DNA from: Anaerolineales bacterium UBA2395
GTDB taxonomy: Bacteria > Chloroflexota > Anaerolineae > Anaerolineales > Villigracilaceae
Direction: 5' to 3'
Assembly (NCBI GenBank): GCA_002343775.1
Contig: DDSH01000028.1
Location: forward strand, 1,731-65,730
DNA length: 64,000 nucleotides
Shown here: positions 14,898-24,644 of the stretch, in pieces
Numbering within the stretch: the first letter of the stretch is position 1
How the letters are laid out: every line of letters begins with the position of its first letter
Notes under the pieces: model-generated
Database searches by the model: none
Told to the model about the DNA's origin: nothing
What the model saw: only the letters and a program-made list of their open reading frames with translations
Program-made: the position numbers and the translations under genes

Positions 14898-17117
14898 TCA
14901 AGGTGTCGGCGTGGCGGGACGCCAGACGGGGTGGAAATCCTGTGCCGGGTCGGTGGTGAGGCGCACTCTGTCACCGCCTGAAACGGTCATGGTAAAGATA
15001 TCGAGGTTGCCGGCTTCCCCCACACCTTCATAGGCAATGAAGAAACCATCCGGCGAATACTTGACATGTTCGATGAAAGCGACGTTCAACTGCGCGCGCA
15101 ATCCCTGTTCACTGGAGCGATCAGTGGCGGAGGTGCTCATCAGGTATGGGTTACAGAAGCGCGTGGCACAACGCTGGTTGAAGAGGATCAAGTCACCCCT
15201 GGGTGACCAGGCGGGTGAATAGTCGGTGTAAGCCGTGCCGGAACGGATGATCTGGATCGCTTCGGAACCATCGGCATTCATGATCCAGATCTGGTAAACC
15301 CCCAAACGCTTGACCACATACACCATCTTGGAACCATCCGGCGACCAGGCAGGCATGCGCGACTCGACCCGTTGCGCGCCTTTGGTGATCTGCGTGACCG
15401 CAGTGGAGTCTTCCACTTCAACAGTGAATATTTCCATTTGTCCGGTACGCAGGGAGGTGAAGGCAATCACTGTGCCGTCTGGCGACCAGGCAGGGTCGAA
15501 GTTTCCACCCGGGGAGGCGTCCAGCGTGGTCAGACCGGTTCCGTCTGGATTAATCAAGTAGAGGCTGGAGTTGTTGTAAACATCTTCATTGCCGGCACAG
15601 GGAGAGATGAACGCCAGGCGCTGTCCATCCGGCGACCATGCCGGTTGGCACGCGCCGTTGGGCAAATTCGTCACCTGGAAGGCATTCTCACCGTTCAAAT
15701 CTGCCAGGAAGATTTGCGGCACACCAGTTCTGTTGGACGCAAATGCGATCTGTCCTGCGCCGCCGCCAAAGGCGACTGTCGGCGCAACAGTTGGGGTTGC
15801 CATCTCATTCGAACCGGGAGTTTCCCCTACACCGGGGATAAAGGTATTGGTTGGTCCGGGCGTATTGGTAGGGGTTAGGGTGGGGGTAGCCGTTGGCTCA
15901 AGTGTCGGTGTGAACGTCGGCGGCATGGTCTGCGTGGGCAGGGGCTCCGTCGGTGTTGGGGATGGCGTATTCGTGCCGGTCGGCACGAGGAACGGAACCA
16001 TGGCTCGCACATCTGCCGGAATCAAGCCGGGGGAGAAATACAGCACACTACCGCCAACCAGCAGGAAGAGAAATGTAAAGACGGCAAAGCGCATCAGGGC
16101 TGCCCGGCGCTGGCGTTCCCGTTCCTTCTGCCGCTTGAGCGGAGAGATGAACGGCTGCTCTTCTTGCTGGGCAAGGATGGGTCCTTTGGGTTTGGATTTC
16201 GGCTTGATTACGCCGGAATCCACAACCGTGTCGTGAATCTCTTTTGGGGCAGCCACATCCACAGGAGGCGGCGTGATGGTGTAGGAACCAGGAATCTGCT
16301 GCGTTTTTGATTTCGATGCGAGCAGCGCCTTCTTAAATTCCTCTGCGGTCTGATAGCGGTCGCTGGGATCGACCCCCATGGCTTTCTCAATTGCCGCAGC
16401 GAGTCTGCGGGATACTTTCGTATTGCGTTTACGAAGCGGGGTCAGCTGCGCATTGTCCATCGCGCGGGCAAGTCCATCTTCGGGGATCACGCCGCTCAAA
16501 GCAGCGTACAGCGTCGCGCCGAGAGAATAGATGTCAGTGCGCGGATCAGTGCGGGCAGTGCCATACTGCTCCGGCGGCGAATATCCGGGGGTCATGGCGC
16601 GTGCGCCGGTGGTGGTTGCCTGACTCGCACTTTGATAGACCTTTGCGAGACCAAAATCCACCAAATAGATATGACCGTCGGGCGTGATCTTCACGTTGCC
16701 CGGTTTAATGTCACGATGCAAAATGGGCGGCTTGCGTGTGTGCAGGTATCCGAGCGCGTCACAAATGGACGCGCCGATATGCACCGCATCATCCTCGGAG
16801 AGCATACCCATTCGCTCCATGCGATAGCGCAGATCCTCTCCTTCGATGAAGTCCATCACAAGGTATTGCCCCTGGTCGCCCAACACGAAATGATCCGAAA
16901 CGCGCGGCAGGTTCGGATGCCGAAGATTGGCAAGGATTACCGCTTCGAGGCGAAACTGGCGCGCATATTCATCGGTGGTAAAAAGGTTTTCCTTCAGGGC
17001 AACCGACACACCAAGATTCTCATCGATGGCGCGATACACCGACCCCATGCCGCCCTGACCGAGGATATCAACAATACGATAGCGATTATGAATAAGAGTA
17101 TCTTTTTCCAACGTCAT
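14898..17117 (-). CDS. receptor Ser/Thr protein kinase with extracytoplasmic beta-propeller
   Basis: 739 aa from ATG 17117 (AAGG 7 nt upstream); a GTG at 17156 would add 13 residues. The kinase domain (about 10-270) has GQGGMGSVY, the ATP Lys in VALKE, HRDIKPGN, DFG and SPPEQY. After a basic stretch comes a transmembrane helix (FAVFTFLFLLVGGSVLYF), then a Pro/Thr-rich linker of about 70 residues and six PD40/TolB-like blades (repeated PAWSPDG motifs). The layout predicts a cytosolic kinase controlled by an outside propeller that could bind a peptide, glycan or wall component. No PASTA repeats are present. It is monocistronic between a terminator and the PAP2 gene. Confidence 0.93.
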   Translation of the reverse strand: MTLEKDTLIHNRYRIVDILGQGGMGSVYRAIDENLGVSVALKENLFTTDEYARQFRLEAVILANLRHPNLPRVSDHFVLGDQGQYLVMDFIEGEDLRYRMERMGMLSEDDAVHIGASICDALGYLHTRKPPILHRDIKPGNVKITPDGHIYLVDFGLAKVYQSASQATTTGARAMTPGYSPPEQYGTARTDPRTDIYSLGATLYAALSGVIPEDGLARAMDNAQLTPLRKRNTKVSRRLAAAIEKAMGVDPSDRYQTAEEFKKALLASKSKTQQIPGSYTITPPPVDVAAPKEIHDTVVDSGVIKPKSKPKGPILAQQEEQPFISPLKRQKERERQRRAALMRFAVFTFLFLLVGGSVLYFSPGLIPADVRAMVPFLVPTGTNTPSPTPTEPLPTQTMPPTFTPTLEPTATPTLTPTNTPGPTNTFIPGVGETPGSNEMATPTVAPTVAFGGGAGQIAFASNRTGVPQIFLADLNGENAFQVTNLPNGACQPAWSPDGQRLAFISPCAGNEDVYNNSSLYLINPDGTGLTTLDASPGGNFDPAWSPDGTVIAFTSLRTGQMEIFTVEVEDSTAVTQITKGAQRVESRMPAWSPDGSKMVYVVKRLGVYQIWIMNADGSEAIQIIRSGTAYTDYSPAWSPRGDLILFNQRCATRFCNPYLMSTSATDRSSEQGLRAQLNVAFIEHVKYSPDGFFIAYEGVGEAGNLDIFTMTVSGGDRVRLTTDPAQDFHPVWRPATPTP

Positions 17118-17226
17118 CAAAAAACCTTGAAACCTGCCCAAAGGCAAATTTTGCACGGCTGAACCGCCGTGAACAACCTTGCATGGTCCTTTTTAAGTGC
17201 CGATCCTATGAACGAAGCGCATTATA

Positions 17227-18225
17227 TCAGATGGATGGTTTGCTGGCGGAAGGTGTAGTTAAATTGAAATGTTGGAACAACCATGGCGCGCCACCGGTCA
17301 CCCACCAGCCCACCAACGTATACCGGATGAAACGCAGGGCATAGACCAGCAGCCCATCTCCGCGCGGGAAGACGGCTCCCAACCCCATCCAGAAGATGAG
17401 AACACCAACCAGCCCAACCACATAGCGAAGCGCGCGCTTCCAAACCGGACCGGAAGCCTGATACCCACCCATCGAATTCATCCATGCCAGGCCTGCCGCC
17501 AGCCCAAAGAAGGATCCGCTGGCAGTGAAGATCCCGTTCGCATCGACAGGATCAGGCACCTCGTCCGCGCCGCGAAGCGCATTATCGACCATCGATAATG
17601 GCAATTCATAATCGCTGCGAAACGCAGTCACAGTCCATCCCGCCGCAATGAACACCAGCGTGATAAGAAAAGCGATCCCCATCTGCTTCCGGGTGGATTT
17701 TCCAGCCAGCCACGCTGCAGCCGCATCCCAATAACGATTGAAGATCCATAACAGCGCAGCGCCGATCAACCAACCCAGGAGTACGTCATGCGGAAAGTGT
17801 GAGCCAAGATACATGCGCGAAAAACCGATCATGAAGATCAGGAAAATACACACGATCCAGATCCACACCTTGCGGCGTGATGCGGCAATGATGCCCCACA
17901 CGCTCATGGCATGTTGGGCATGCCCGGAGGGAACACCAAAGGAGGTCTCGGGCCACAATGCCCGAACGTGTGAACTCACCCAATACGGGCGCGGACCTGC
18001 AAATGTAACTTTAAAAATGTAATTGAACATATTGCTGGTGGCGAGGATCATCCCGACGCGTAGACCAAGCGCCGTATCCACACTCCAATACAACAGGGGC
18101 AGGACAATGAAAAAGAACTCTTCGGTGCCGAGCTCGCTGAAGAAGTTCATTGGGGCGATCAACCAATCTCCCAGCCCTTGCAGAGCGATAATAAAGCCTA
18201 TCCCGGCGTCGATCCAAGTCTGCAT
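17227..18225 (-). CDS. PAP2-family membrane phosphatase
   Basis: 332 aa with 8-9 hydrophobic segments. The three PAP2 signatures are in order: KVTFAGPRPYW (KxxxxxxRP type), FGVPSGHAQHAM (PSGH) and GFSRMYLGSHFPHDVLLG (SRxxxxxHxxxD). Likely substrates are undecaprenyl pyrophosphate or another lipid phosphate at the outer face of the membrane. The start is supported by TGGAGGA 4 nt upstream. The gene diverges from the transglutaminase gene; their start codons are about 70 nt apart. Confidence 0.92.
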   Translation of the reverse strand: MQTWIDAGIGFIIALQGLGDWLIAPMNFFSELGTEEFFFIVLPLLYWSVDTALGLRVGMILATSNMFNYIFKVTFAGPRPYWVSSHVRALWPETSFGVPSGHAQHAMSVWGIIAASRRKVWIWIVCIFLIFMIGFSRMYLGSHFPHDVLLGWLIGAALLWIFNRYWDAAAAWLAGKSTRKQMGIAFLITLVFIAAGWTVTAFRSDYELPLSMVDNALRGADEVPDPVDANGIFTASGSFFGLAAGLAWMNSMGGYQASGPVWKRALRYVVGLVGVLIFWMGLGAVFPRGDGLLVYALRFIRYTLVGWWVTGGAPWLFQHFNLTTPSASKPSI

Positions 18226-18259
18226 ATAGTCCTCCAGTAGGGTTTTTTATGCGGTGCAA

Positions 18260-18289
18260 TTGACGAATTTGCAAGCCTCATTGTACACT
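18260..18289 (+). promoter_or_regulatory. promoter of the transglutaminase gene (leaderless type)
   Basis: -35 TTGACG (18260-18265), an 18-nt spacer and -10 TACACT (18284-18289), only 6 nt before ATG 18296. The RNA would begin at the start codon. Confidence 0.65.
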
Positions 18290-18295
18290 CAAAGA

Positions 18296-20623
18296 ATGGA
18301 AAAATCAGCGCGCTGGTGGGATCTTCCCTCGGCAGTTCTGCTATTGCTGGCAGTCCTGTTCTCGGCTTGGCGATTGCAAACCACCGATTGGACGGAAGGG
18401 TTGAATCATGTCCGCAACCTGTCGCTCTTGGGGCTGATGATTGGGTTGGCATTGGGACAAAGCCGCTTTCAGAAGCGCGGCATCACCCTGCTGGTGATCG
18501 GGTACACGCTGGTCTTTTTCATCTGGCAATGGCTGGGGTTCATCGAATTTACGGAAGAACAAACCTACCTGGGCGATCAGCTGCTCATCCTCTTTGGCAG
18601 ATTATGGACCGACCTGAACGAATTCTTCTCCGGTAGACCGGTGGAGAGCCAAATGCTGGTGGTTGTTCTACTAAGCCTGCCATACTGGTTCACAGGGTTG
18701 TTCAGCGGCTACCAACAGACGCGCCATGCCAATTATCTGGCATCCATTTTGCCGCACGGCATTTTGATGCTGTTCGTTTTCATCTATCATTACACCACCA
18801 AAGACTATACCTGGATGTTCGGGGCGTATATCTTTATCGCCTTATTGCTGTTGGGTCGCCAAAAATATCTGGCGGATAGGAGAAAGTGGCTCCGAAACCG
18901 GGTACAAGTATCGAGTGAAAGCAGCCTGGATATTAACAACACCAGCATGGTCATTGCTGCAGCGTTGGTGATGCTGGCATGGAGTGCTCCATATATCCTC
19001 TCACCCTCAGTGCAGGCAAAAGAGATCTGGCAGCGCATTTCCGGGGACTGGTTTTCAGGTGAACGGTACGAGAATCTTTTCAAGTCGGTCAACAAGGAAA
19101 AAAAGCCCCAGCCCAGAAATTTTCAAGCGGAGTTGCCGCTGGGCACACAAACCTCCCTTGGAGAATTGGTCGTCTTTTTGGTGTACGCCCCGTCCAATGC
19201 GGACGAGTTTCCACGCCTGTACTGGCGCGGGCAGGTGTATGACCGTTATGAAAATAGTCAATGGGTCACCACCGGTGAGGAAGAAGCCCGGCATAATCAG
19301 GTGGATGGCGACCTGGAGGTCCTCGATAAGGAAAACCGCAGGCGGTTAACCTTCGCGTACGATGTGTACACGGAAGGGCAGATCATCATGTATTCCGCCG
19401 CGCAACCCATCTGGCTTAACCATAGCGCGATCGTTCTGCATTCGCGCCTCTCGGATGACCCGGAAGACGAGACGATGGATGTGATGGCGCTGCGCGCCTC
19501 CCCAATGCTGGAAGCGGGTGACCTGTATCGTATGGCTGCCCTGATGGCAAATCCGACCATCCCGGAATTGCAGGGAACCGGTCAGGACTACCCGGATTGG
19601 GTGACGGAAAAGTATCTGCAATTACCGGATGATTTCTCGCCGCGCATCCGGTCTCTGGCACGCGAGATCACCGCCGAATACGATACCCCCTACGACAAGA
19701 CCGTTGCGATCACGAACTACCTGCGAGCAGAGATCCGCTACACCCCTGGTATCAACCTTCCCCGGGAAGAAGATCTGGATCCAATAGAGTACTTCCTCTT
19801 TGAAGGGAAGGAGGGTTTCTGCAATTATTATGCCAGTGCGCAGGTATTGATGCTGCGCTCCATCGGCATCCCTGCGCGGCTGGCGGTCGGATACGCTCAG
19901 GGCGAACCCAACCTGCAAAATAACATTTATACCGTGCGCGAACGTGACCTGCACGCCTGGCCCGAAGTGTACTTCCCGGGCTACGGCTGGATCGAGTTCG
20001 AGCCGACCGGAAACCAGCAGCCGCTCGACCGTCCGCTGGAGCGAGAGGAACGCATCGTCGCCACACCGATACCCAACAACCCCGTCCCACAGGCTCCGCT
20101 GCTTGATGATGAGATTCCCACCTTGGAGCCCATCGAAGATTCCACAACTGCAACACTCCTCTCCCCTTCACAGGTGCGTTTGATCGGCATCCTGGGCGGC
20201 ATGCTTCTTGCAGCGCTGGCGGCAGTCTTCATCAAAAATCGTCTTGCACCTCATACACCTGTGGCGCTCATTCTGAAAAACGCCATTGACCGAAGCGGAT
20301 TCACGCCGCCTCGCTGGTTGAACAGCTGGTTGACCTGGCTGATCCTGCCTCCCATCCAGCGTTATTTCCACAGCGTCAATACCGGGCTGCGTTGGTTGGG
20401 ACGGTCACAGCCGATCCACAGCACCGCCGCAGAACGCGCTGCGACTCTGCAGAAAATGCTGCCGGATGCCTCACCCGCCATTGAGACCCTGTTACGCGAG
20501 CACCAGACCGAGATGTTCACACCGCGCAGGGGCGACAGCACGCTCGCCCGCCGCGCCGCCTTGAGCATCCTATACAAAAGCTTGACGTTAAAACTAAAAA
20601 TCTATATCTTGGGATACAATTAG
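18296..20623 (+). CDS. membrane transglutaminase-like protein (TgpA type)
   Basis: 775 aa. The N terminus has several transmembrane helices (about 10-200), then a membrane-flanking region. The transglutaminase core carries EGFCNYYASAQVLMLRSIGI (Cys), RDLHAWPEVYFPGYGWIEFE (His, then Asp/Glu region) and GYAQGE between them. A further transmembrane helix (RLIGILGGMLLAALAAVFI) and a cytosolic tail follow. This is the TgpA/DUF3488 layout, in which the catalytic domain faces outward. Its substrate is unknown; wall or surface protein remodelling is plausible. An upstream in-frame ATG at 18254 is rejected because the promoter lies between it and ATG 18296. Confidence 0.9.
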   Translation: MEKSARWWDLPSAVLLLLAVLFSAWRLQTTDWTEGLNHVRNLSLLGLMIGLALGQSRFQKRGITLLVIGYTLVFFIWQWLGFIEFTEEQTYLGDQLLILFGRLWTDLNEFFSGRPVESQMLVVVLLSLPYWFTGLFSGYQQTRHANYLASILPHGILMLFVFIYHYTTKDYTWMFGAYIFIALLLLGRQKYLADRRKWLRNRVQVSSESSLDINNTSMVIAAALVMLAWSAPYILSPSVQAKEIWQRISGDWFSGERYENLFKSVNKEKKPQPRNFQAELPLGTQTSLGELVVFLVYAPSNADEFPRLYWRGQVYDRYENSQWVTTGEEEARHNQVDGDLEVLDKENRRRLTFAYDVYTEGQIIMYSAAQPIWLNHSAIVLHSRLSDDPEDETMDVMALRASPMLEAGDLYRMAALMANPTIPELQGTGQDYPDWVTEKYLQLPDDFSPRIRSLAREITAEYDTPYDKTVAITNYLRAEIRYTPGINLPREEDLDPIEYFLFEGKEGFCNYYASAQVLMLRSIGIPARLAVGYAQGEPNLQNNIYTVRERDLHAWPEVYFPGYGWIEFEPTGNQQPLDRPLEREERIVATPIPNNPVPQAPLLDDEIPTLEPIEDSTTATLLSPSQVRLIGILGGMLLAALAAVFIKNRLAPHTPVALILKNAIDRSGFTPPRWLNSWLTWLILPPIQRYFHSVNTGLRWLGRSQPIHSTAAERAATLQKMLPDASPAIETLLREHQTEMFTPRRGDSTLARRAALSILYKSLTLKLKIYILGYN

Positions 20624-20657
20624 ATGCAAACGCTGAACTCGATACCGGTATCCCATC

Positions 20658-22370
20658 ATGACCTCTGAAAACACTCGTCCGAGAACTGTCCACGATCAAT
20701 TACTTGCGTTAAGCGCATTAGCGGGGAATATCCGCGCCGAACTGGATTCCGGCAAACAAAAGTTACCCAAACCCGTTGCAGATGACCTTCAATTCCTGCA
20801 ATCGACCCTAGAACAAGTCAGCGGGAAGATCGAGGTCTTTCAGCGTGAGCACGGCAATATGCTCGCCCTCGCCGAAGTCGGACAGGTCATCAACTCATCG
20901 CTCGAGCTGGATGAAGTGCTTCGCATCGTAATGGATAACATTGTACGTCTCACCAAGGCAGAACGCGGCTTTTTAATGCTGCGCGACGAAAACGGCGAGA
21001 TGAGCACCCGCATGGCACGCAACTGGGAAATGGAGTCGATCAACTCCTCAGAAAAGAACGTCAGCCGCACTGTCGTCCAGCGTGTGATCGACACGGGCGA
21101 ATCCGTCGTCACCACCAACGCGCAGGAAGACCAGCGTTTCCTCGGGCAGGAAAGCATCGTCGCCTTCAACCTGCGCTCGATCCTGTGCGTCCCCCTCAAG
21201 GTCAAGAACGACCTGATCGGCGTCATCTACGCCGACAACCGCATCCGCACCGGCATCTTCGCCGAATCGGAGCGGGATCTGCTGGAAGCATTCGCCAACC
21301 AAGCCGCCGTCGCCATCGACAATGCACGGCTGTTCTCCTCGCTCAAACAAACCCTCGAAGAAGTGACCGCGCTCAAGAACTTGATGGACAATGTCTTCGA
21401 GTCCATTGCCAGCGGCGTCATCACTGCAGATGTGCAGGATACGATCACACTTGCCAACCGCGCTGCGGAGACCATCCTCGGCGCTTCACAGCAGGACATC
21501 ATCGGTCATCATCTTAAAGAGGCGCTTGCCTCTGTTTCCAGTGAGCTCGAATCCCACCTGACGGAGATCCGTAAAACAGACCAGCCCATTGTAGAATTGG
21601 AGCTCAGTCATAACACGCCCAACCGCGGACTGGTGAACTGGCGTTTCAATCTCTCGCCGCTCAAGGACGCGAGTCAGAAAACCCAAGGCGTGGCAATCGT
21701 TCTGGACGATCTCACCGAACGAAAGAAGTTGGAAGCGCAGCGCCGCTTATTCGAGCGCATGGTCTCCCCCGCCGTCATCGAGCAGCTCGACCCGAACAGT
21801 TTGCAGCTCGGCGGCAAACGCACCGAGATCACCACCCTGTTTGCAGACATCCGTGGTTTCACCACCTACAGCGAAAGCCTGCCGCCGGAAAAACTGGTGA
21901 GTATTCTCAATTTGTATCTCGCCGCCATGGCAGAAGCCGTACTGGCGCAGGAAGGCACCATCGACAAATTCATGGGCGATGCCATCATGGCGTGGTTCAA
22001 TGCCCCCGTCCCGCAGCCAGACCACACCTTGCGCGCCGTGAAAACGGCATTATCCATCCGCGATTCGGTCGAGACGTTATACAAAGAACTTCCCGCAGAT
22101 TCACACCTCGCTTTTGGCGTGGGCATCCACAGCGGAGAAGCCGTGCTTGGGCTCATCGGCACCGAGAAACGCCTCGAATACACCGCCATCAGCGACTCGG
22201 TCAACACTGCCAAGCGCATTCAGGAAAATTCGGCACGCAATCAAATCCTCATCAGCCGTGACGCGTACGAACTGGTCAAAGACCAGATAGATGCAAAACC
22301 GTACGCAGACATGAGCGTGAAAGGCAAAACACAGCCCATTGCCGTGTATGAGGTACTAGGGTTGAAGTGA
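20658..22370 (+). CDS. GAF-PAS adenylate cyclase (class III)
   Basis: 570 aa, no transmembrane segment. A coiled N terminus is followed by a GAF domain (about 70-220: LDEVLRIVMDNIVRLTKAER), a PAS domain (about 235-350) and a class III cyclase domain (about 385-565). The cyclase has both metal Asp residues (LFADIRGFTTY and KFMGDAIMAWF), the purine-binding Lys just before MGD, Thr in YTAISDSVN, and Asn/Arg in SVNTAKRIQ. Lys plus Thr favours ATP over GTP. A cytosolic cAMP producer gated by a small ligand is predicted. It starts 34 nt after the transglutaminase stop and may be co-transcribed. Confidence 0.93.
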   Translation: MTSENTRPRTVHDQLLALSALAGNIRAELDSGKQKLPKPVADDLQFLQSTLEQVSGKIEVFQREHGNMLALAEVGQVINSSLELDEVLRIVMDNIVRLTKAERGFLMLRDENGEMSTRMARNWEMESINSSEKNVSRTVVQRVIDTGESVVTTNAQEDQRFLGQESIVAFNLRSILCVPLKVKNDLIGVIYADNRIRTGIFAESERDLLEAFANQAAVAIDNARLFSSLKQTLEEVTALKNLMDNVFESIASGVITADVQDTITLANRAAETILGASQQDIIGHHLKEALASVSSELESHLTEIRKTDQPIVELELSHNTPNRGLVNWRFNLSPLKDASQKTQGVAIVLDDLTERKKLEAQRRLFERMVSPAVIEQLDPNSLQLGGKRTEITTLFADIRGFTTYSESLPPEKLVSILNLYLAAMAEAVLAQEGTIDKFMGDAIMAWFNAPVPQPDHTLRAVKTALSIRDSVETLYKELPADSHLAFGVGIHSGEAVLGLIGTEKRLEYTAISDSVNTAKRIQENSARNQILISRDAYELVKDQIDAKPYADMSVKGKTQPIAVYEVLGLK

Positions 22371-22393
22371 TTTTCGATTAATGACTGAAAATC

Positions 22394-22428
22394 AAGGCTT
22401 TCGGGACAGTGTTTCGAGAGCCTTTTTT
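22394..22428. terminator. terminator after the adenylate cyclase
   Basis: Stem AAGGCTTTCG / CGAGAGCCTT (one G-U pair) around a 9-nt loop, followed by TTTTTT. It separates the cyclase from the convergent peptidase gene. Confidence 0.85.
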
Positions 22429-22436
22429 ATTAATTG

Positions 22437-23537
22437 CTACCCGTTTCCGGCTGTAAGTTCCACGAACCGCGCCAGACTCTCCATTCCCCGCTCAATCGGC
22501 TCAATATCGATATACTCCTCCACGGTGTGTGCGCCACCGCCGGAAGTAATGCCCATCACCACAGAAGGGATGTTCCGGCTGAGCGGAATGTTCGCATCCG
22601 TCGAACCGGCGGTCATGACAGGCTCCATACCAACTTCACGCAAAGATTTCACCGCCTGCGCCACAAACTCATGCCCGGCGGGAATCTCCCCGGCAGGGCG
22701 TTCACCGATCACCTCGGCTTGAATCTTCACCCCCTCGCGTCCGGCATCTGTCAAAATATTTTCCACTTCATGCACCAACCTCCCCAGCGTCAACGGGTCT
22801 TCCGAACGCAGATCCAATTCACATTTGGCTTCAGCAGCCAGCACGTTCACGCCCGTCCCACCGTGGATCGTACCCACATTCATCGTCGTGCGCGGATGCC
22901 TTGGCAGCGAAATGGACGTCAATTGCGTCACCAACCCTGCCAGTTCATGCACCGCCGAAGGCTGCCCATAATCAGACCACGAATGCCCGCCCTTCGTCCG
23001 CGCTGTGATGCGATAGCGTTTCACCCCAATGGCACGATGATAGACATGCCCAAGCGCCAGCCCTTCGAGCACGAGGTAACCGGACACATCCGCACCGAAG
23101 CGCTCCACTACGCCGCGCATCCCGCGCAAGTCACCCAAGCCCTCCTCGCCCACGTTCGCCACAAGCCAGATATCCCGTTTTGTTCCGACCTTGCGCTCAC
23201 GCAACGCCCACAGGATTCCAAACAACGCCGCTACACCGATGGAGTTATCCCCAATGCCCGGACCAAAGACGCGCTGCGCTTCTCTCTTAACCTGCAAGTT
23301 AATACTCGGCGGGAAGACCGTGTCCAAGTGAGCGGATACGATCAACGCCTTTGCCTTTTTCTGTTTCCCCGGCAGCCGCGCATAGACGTTCCCCAGTGAA
23401 TCCATGAACACATCTTCAAGATTTTCCCTGATGAAGAGCCCGCGCACAAACTCTCCACGCGGACCTTCTGCAAACGTTGGCGCGGGAATCTGCTGGATCT
23501 GAATGGCAAGGTCGAGGAGGTTGTCAGTGAATGTCAT
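22437..23537 (-). CDS. M20-family metallopeptidase
   Basis: 366 aa from ATG 23537. Zinc-site motifs are in place: SAHLDTVF (His, catalytic Asp), GIGDNSIGVAAL (bridging Asp), NVGEEGLGDLRG (catalytic Glu-Glu) and the late GGGAHTVEEYID (His). A dimerisation domain lies between. The best match is the peptidase T / aminopeptidase branch, so a di- or tripeptidase acting in the cytosol. The pfkB-like gene lies 43 nt upstream on the same strand. Confidence 0.92.
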   Translation of the reverse strand: MTFTDNLLDLAIQIQQIPAPTFAEGPRGEFVRGLFIRENLEDVFMDSLGNVYARLPGKQKKAKALIVSAHLDTVFPPSINLQVKREAQRVFGPGIGDNSIGVAALFGILWALRERKVGTKRDIWLVANVGEEGLGDLRGMRGVVERFGADVSGYLVLEGLALGHVYHRAIGVKRYRITARTKGGHSWSDYGQPSAVHELAGLVTQLTSISLPRHPRTTMNVGTIHGGTGVNVLAAEAKCELDLRSEDPLTLGRLVHEVENILTDAGREGVKIQAEVIGERPAGEIPAGHEFVAQAVKSLREVGMEPVMTAGSTDANIPLSRNIPSVVMGITSGGGAHTVEEYIDIEPIERGMESLARFVELTAGNG

Positions 23538-23579
23538 GATAGATTCCAGTTGGGTGGTTTGTCTCAAGGCGGAAGATCG

Positions 23580-24590
23580 TCAGACTTCTCTTGCCATTTC
23601 CTTCAGCGCATGCAGTCTTGCCTCAGCAAGCCCGGGCATCACCTCCAGCGGATAGAACGGTCCGCTGCCTTCCACTTTGAGCGAAGCAGAGACATTGCCG
23701 TACAAGGCTGCCATGAGCGGGTCATTCGTCTGCTGGAAACCGGCAAGGAAGCCGCCGCAGAACGCATCGCCTGCGCCGGTGGGATCGGCAAGCCGCGAAG
23801 GGTAGGCGGGGATCTCGTAGCGATGCCTGCCCTTTGAATCATACACCATCTGCCCTTGCGCTCCGCGTTTGATGACGACGATCTCGACCCCATACTCGCA
23901 TATCTGATGCGCCATTTCCCAAAGGTCATTGGTCTCGCCCCAAAAGAGTGCGCGAAACTCCTCTTCCGAAGGGTGGAAAGCGGTCACACCCTGCAGGACG
24001 ACTCTCAGATTCCGCCACAGGGTGGGTTTCATGTAACTCGGAGCAGGATCCAGGCTTACGGTCTGGTTTGAACCGCCCTTGAAGAGATGCGTCATCTGGC
24101 TTTGGCTGGTAAAGTCAAAGGGGCATAGATGCACAAATCGAATCTCCCGGCACGCTTTGGGCACATCCATGGCAACGGGCGAATCCGGGTCTGGTGTGCG
24201 GATGTCCCTGTGTGTTTCATCGGGCGGCTGATAACCAAGTAACGATTTAGGGAAGGTCATTTGGCGGCGGGCAAAATGCGAAACCGCGCTGGTTTGACTG
24301 CGTTCGTTCGCTTCGGTGTAGGCGATGAAACTACGCAGATCGAGCTCTGCCGGTCTGGGAAGAGTGTGAATACCGCGAACATCGAAACCGCGTTGCTCGA
24401 GCGATTGCAGCCATTCACGCGGGTAACCGGAGTCGACCCGCGCGATCAATGCCATGTTCGTATCCCACACAGCGAGACCGCCCGCTGCATACAGCAGATT
24501 TCCGCCGGGAGCATCCAATCTGGGACTGCCCATCGGCGGAAGGAGATATTCACGGGTGAGTTTTCCGGCGATGGCAAAGGTTGGTGTCAT
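23580..24590 (-). CDS. PfkB-family carbohydrate kinase
   Basis: 336 aa. The PfkB signature with the anion hole and catalytic Asp is DPTGAGDAFCGGFLAGF near residue 270. The N terminus has GSPRLDAPGGNLLYAAGGLAVW, the sugar-binding entry. VVIKRGAQGQMVYDSKGRHR is the pre-catalytic strand. The substrate (sugar or nucleoside) is not deducible. The -10 box TATACT (24597-24602) lies 6 nt before ATG 24590, so this may start a leaderless RNA that also covers the M20 gene. Confidence 0.9.
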   Translation of the reverse strand: MTPTFAIAGKLTREYLLPPMGSPRLDAPGGNLLYAAGGLAVWDTNMALIARVDSGYPREWLQSLEQRGFDVRGIHTLPRPAELDLRSFIAYTEANERSQTSAVSHFARRQMTFPKSLLGYQPPDETHRDIRTPDPDSPVAMDVPKACREIRFVHLCPFDFTSQSQMTHLFKGGSNQTVSLDPAPSYMKPTLWRNLRVVLQGVTAFHPSEEEFRALFWGETNDLWEMAHQICEYGVEIVVIKRGAQGQMVYDSKGRHRYEIPAYPSRLADPTGAGDAFCGGFLAGFQQTNDPLMAALYGNVSASLKVEGSGPFYPLEVMPGLAEARLHALKEMAREV

Positions 24591-24596
24591 ATGTCA

Positions 24597-24602
24597 AGTA
24601 TA
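24597..24602 (-). promoter_or_regulatory. -10 box of the pfkB-like gene (leaderless type)
   Basis: TATACT on the minus strand with a 6-nt gap to ATG 24590. The -35 position reads TGGGCA (4 of 6 match). Confidence 0.5.
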
Positions 24603-24644
24603 AAAGGGGATGGTCACTTTGCCCATTCCGCCGAAATGACCGTT

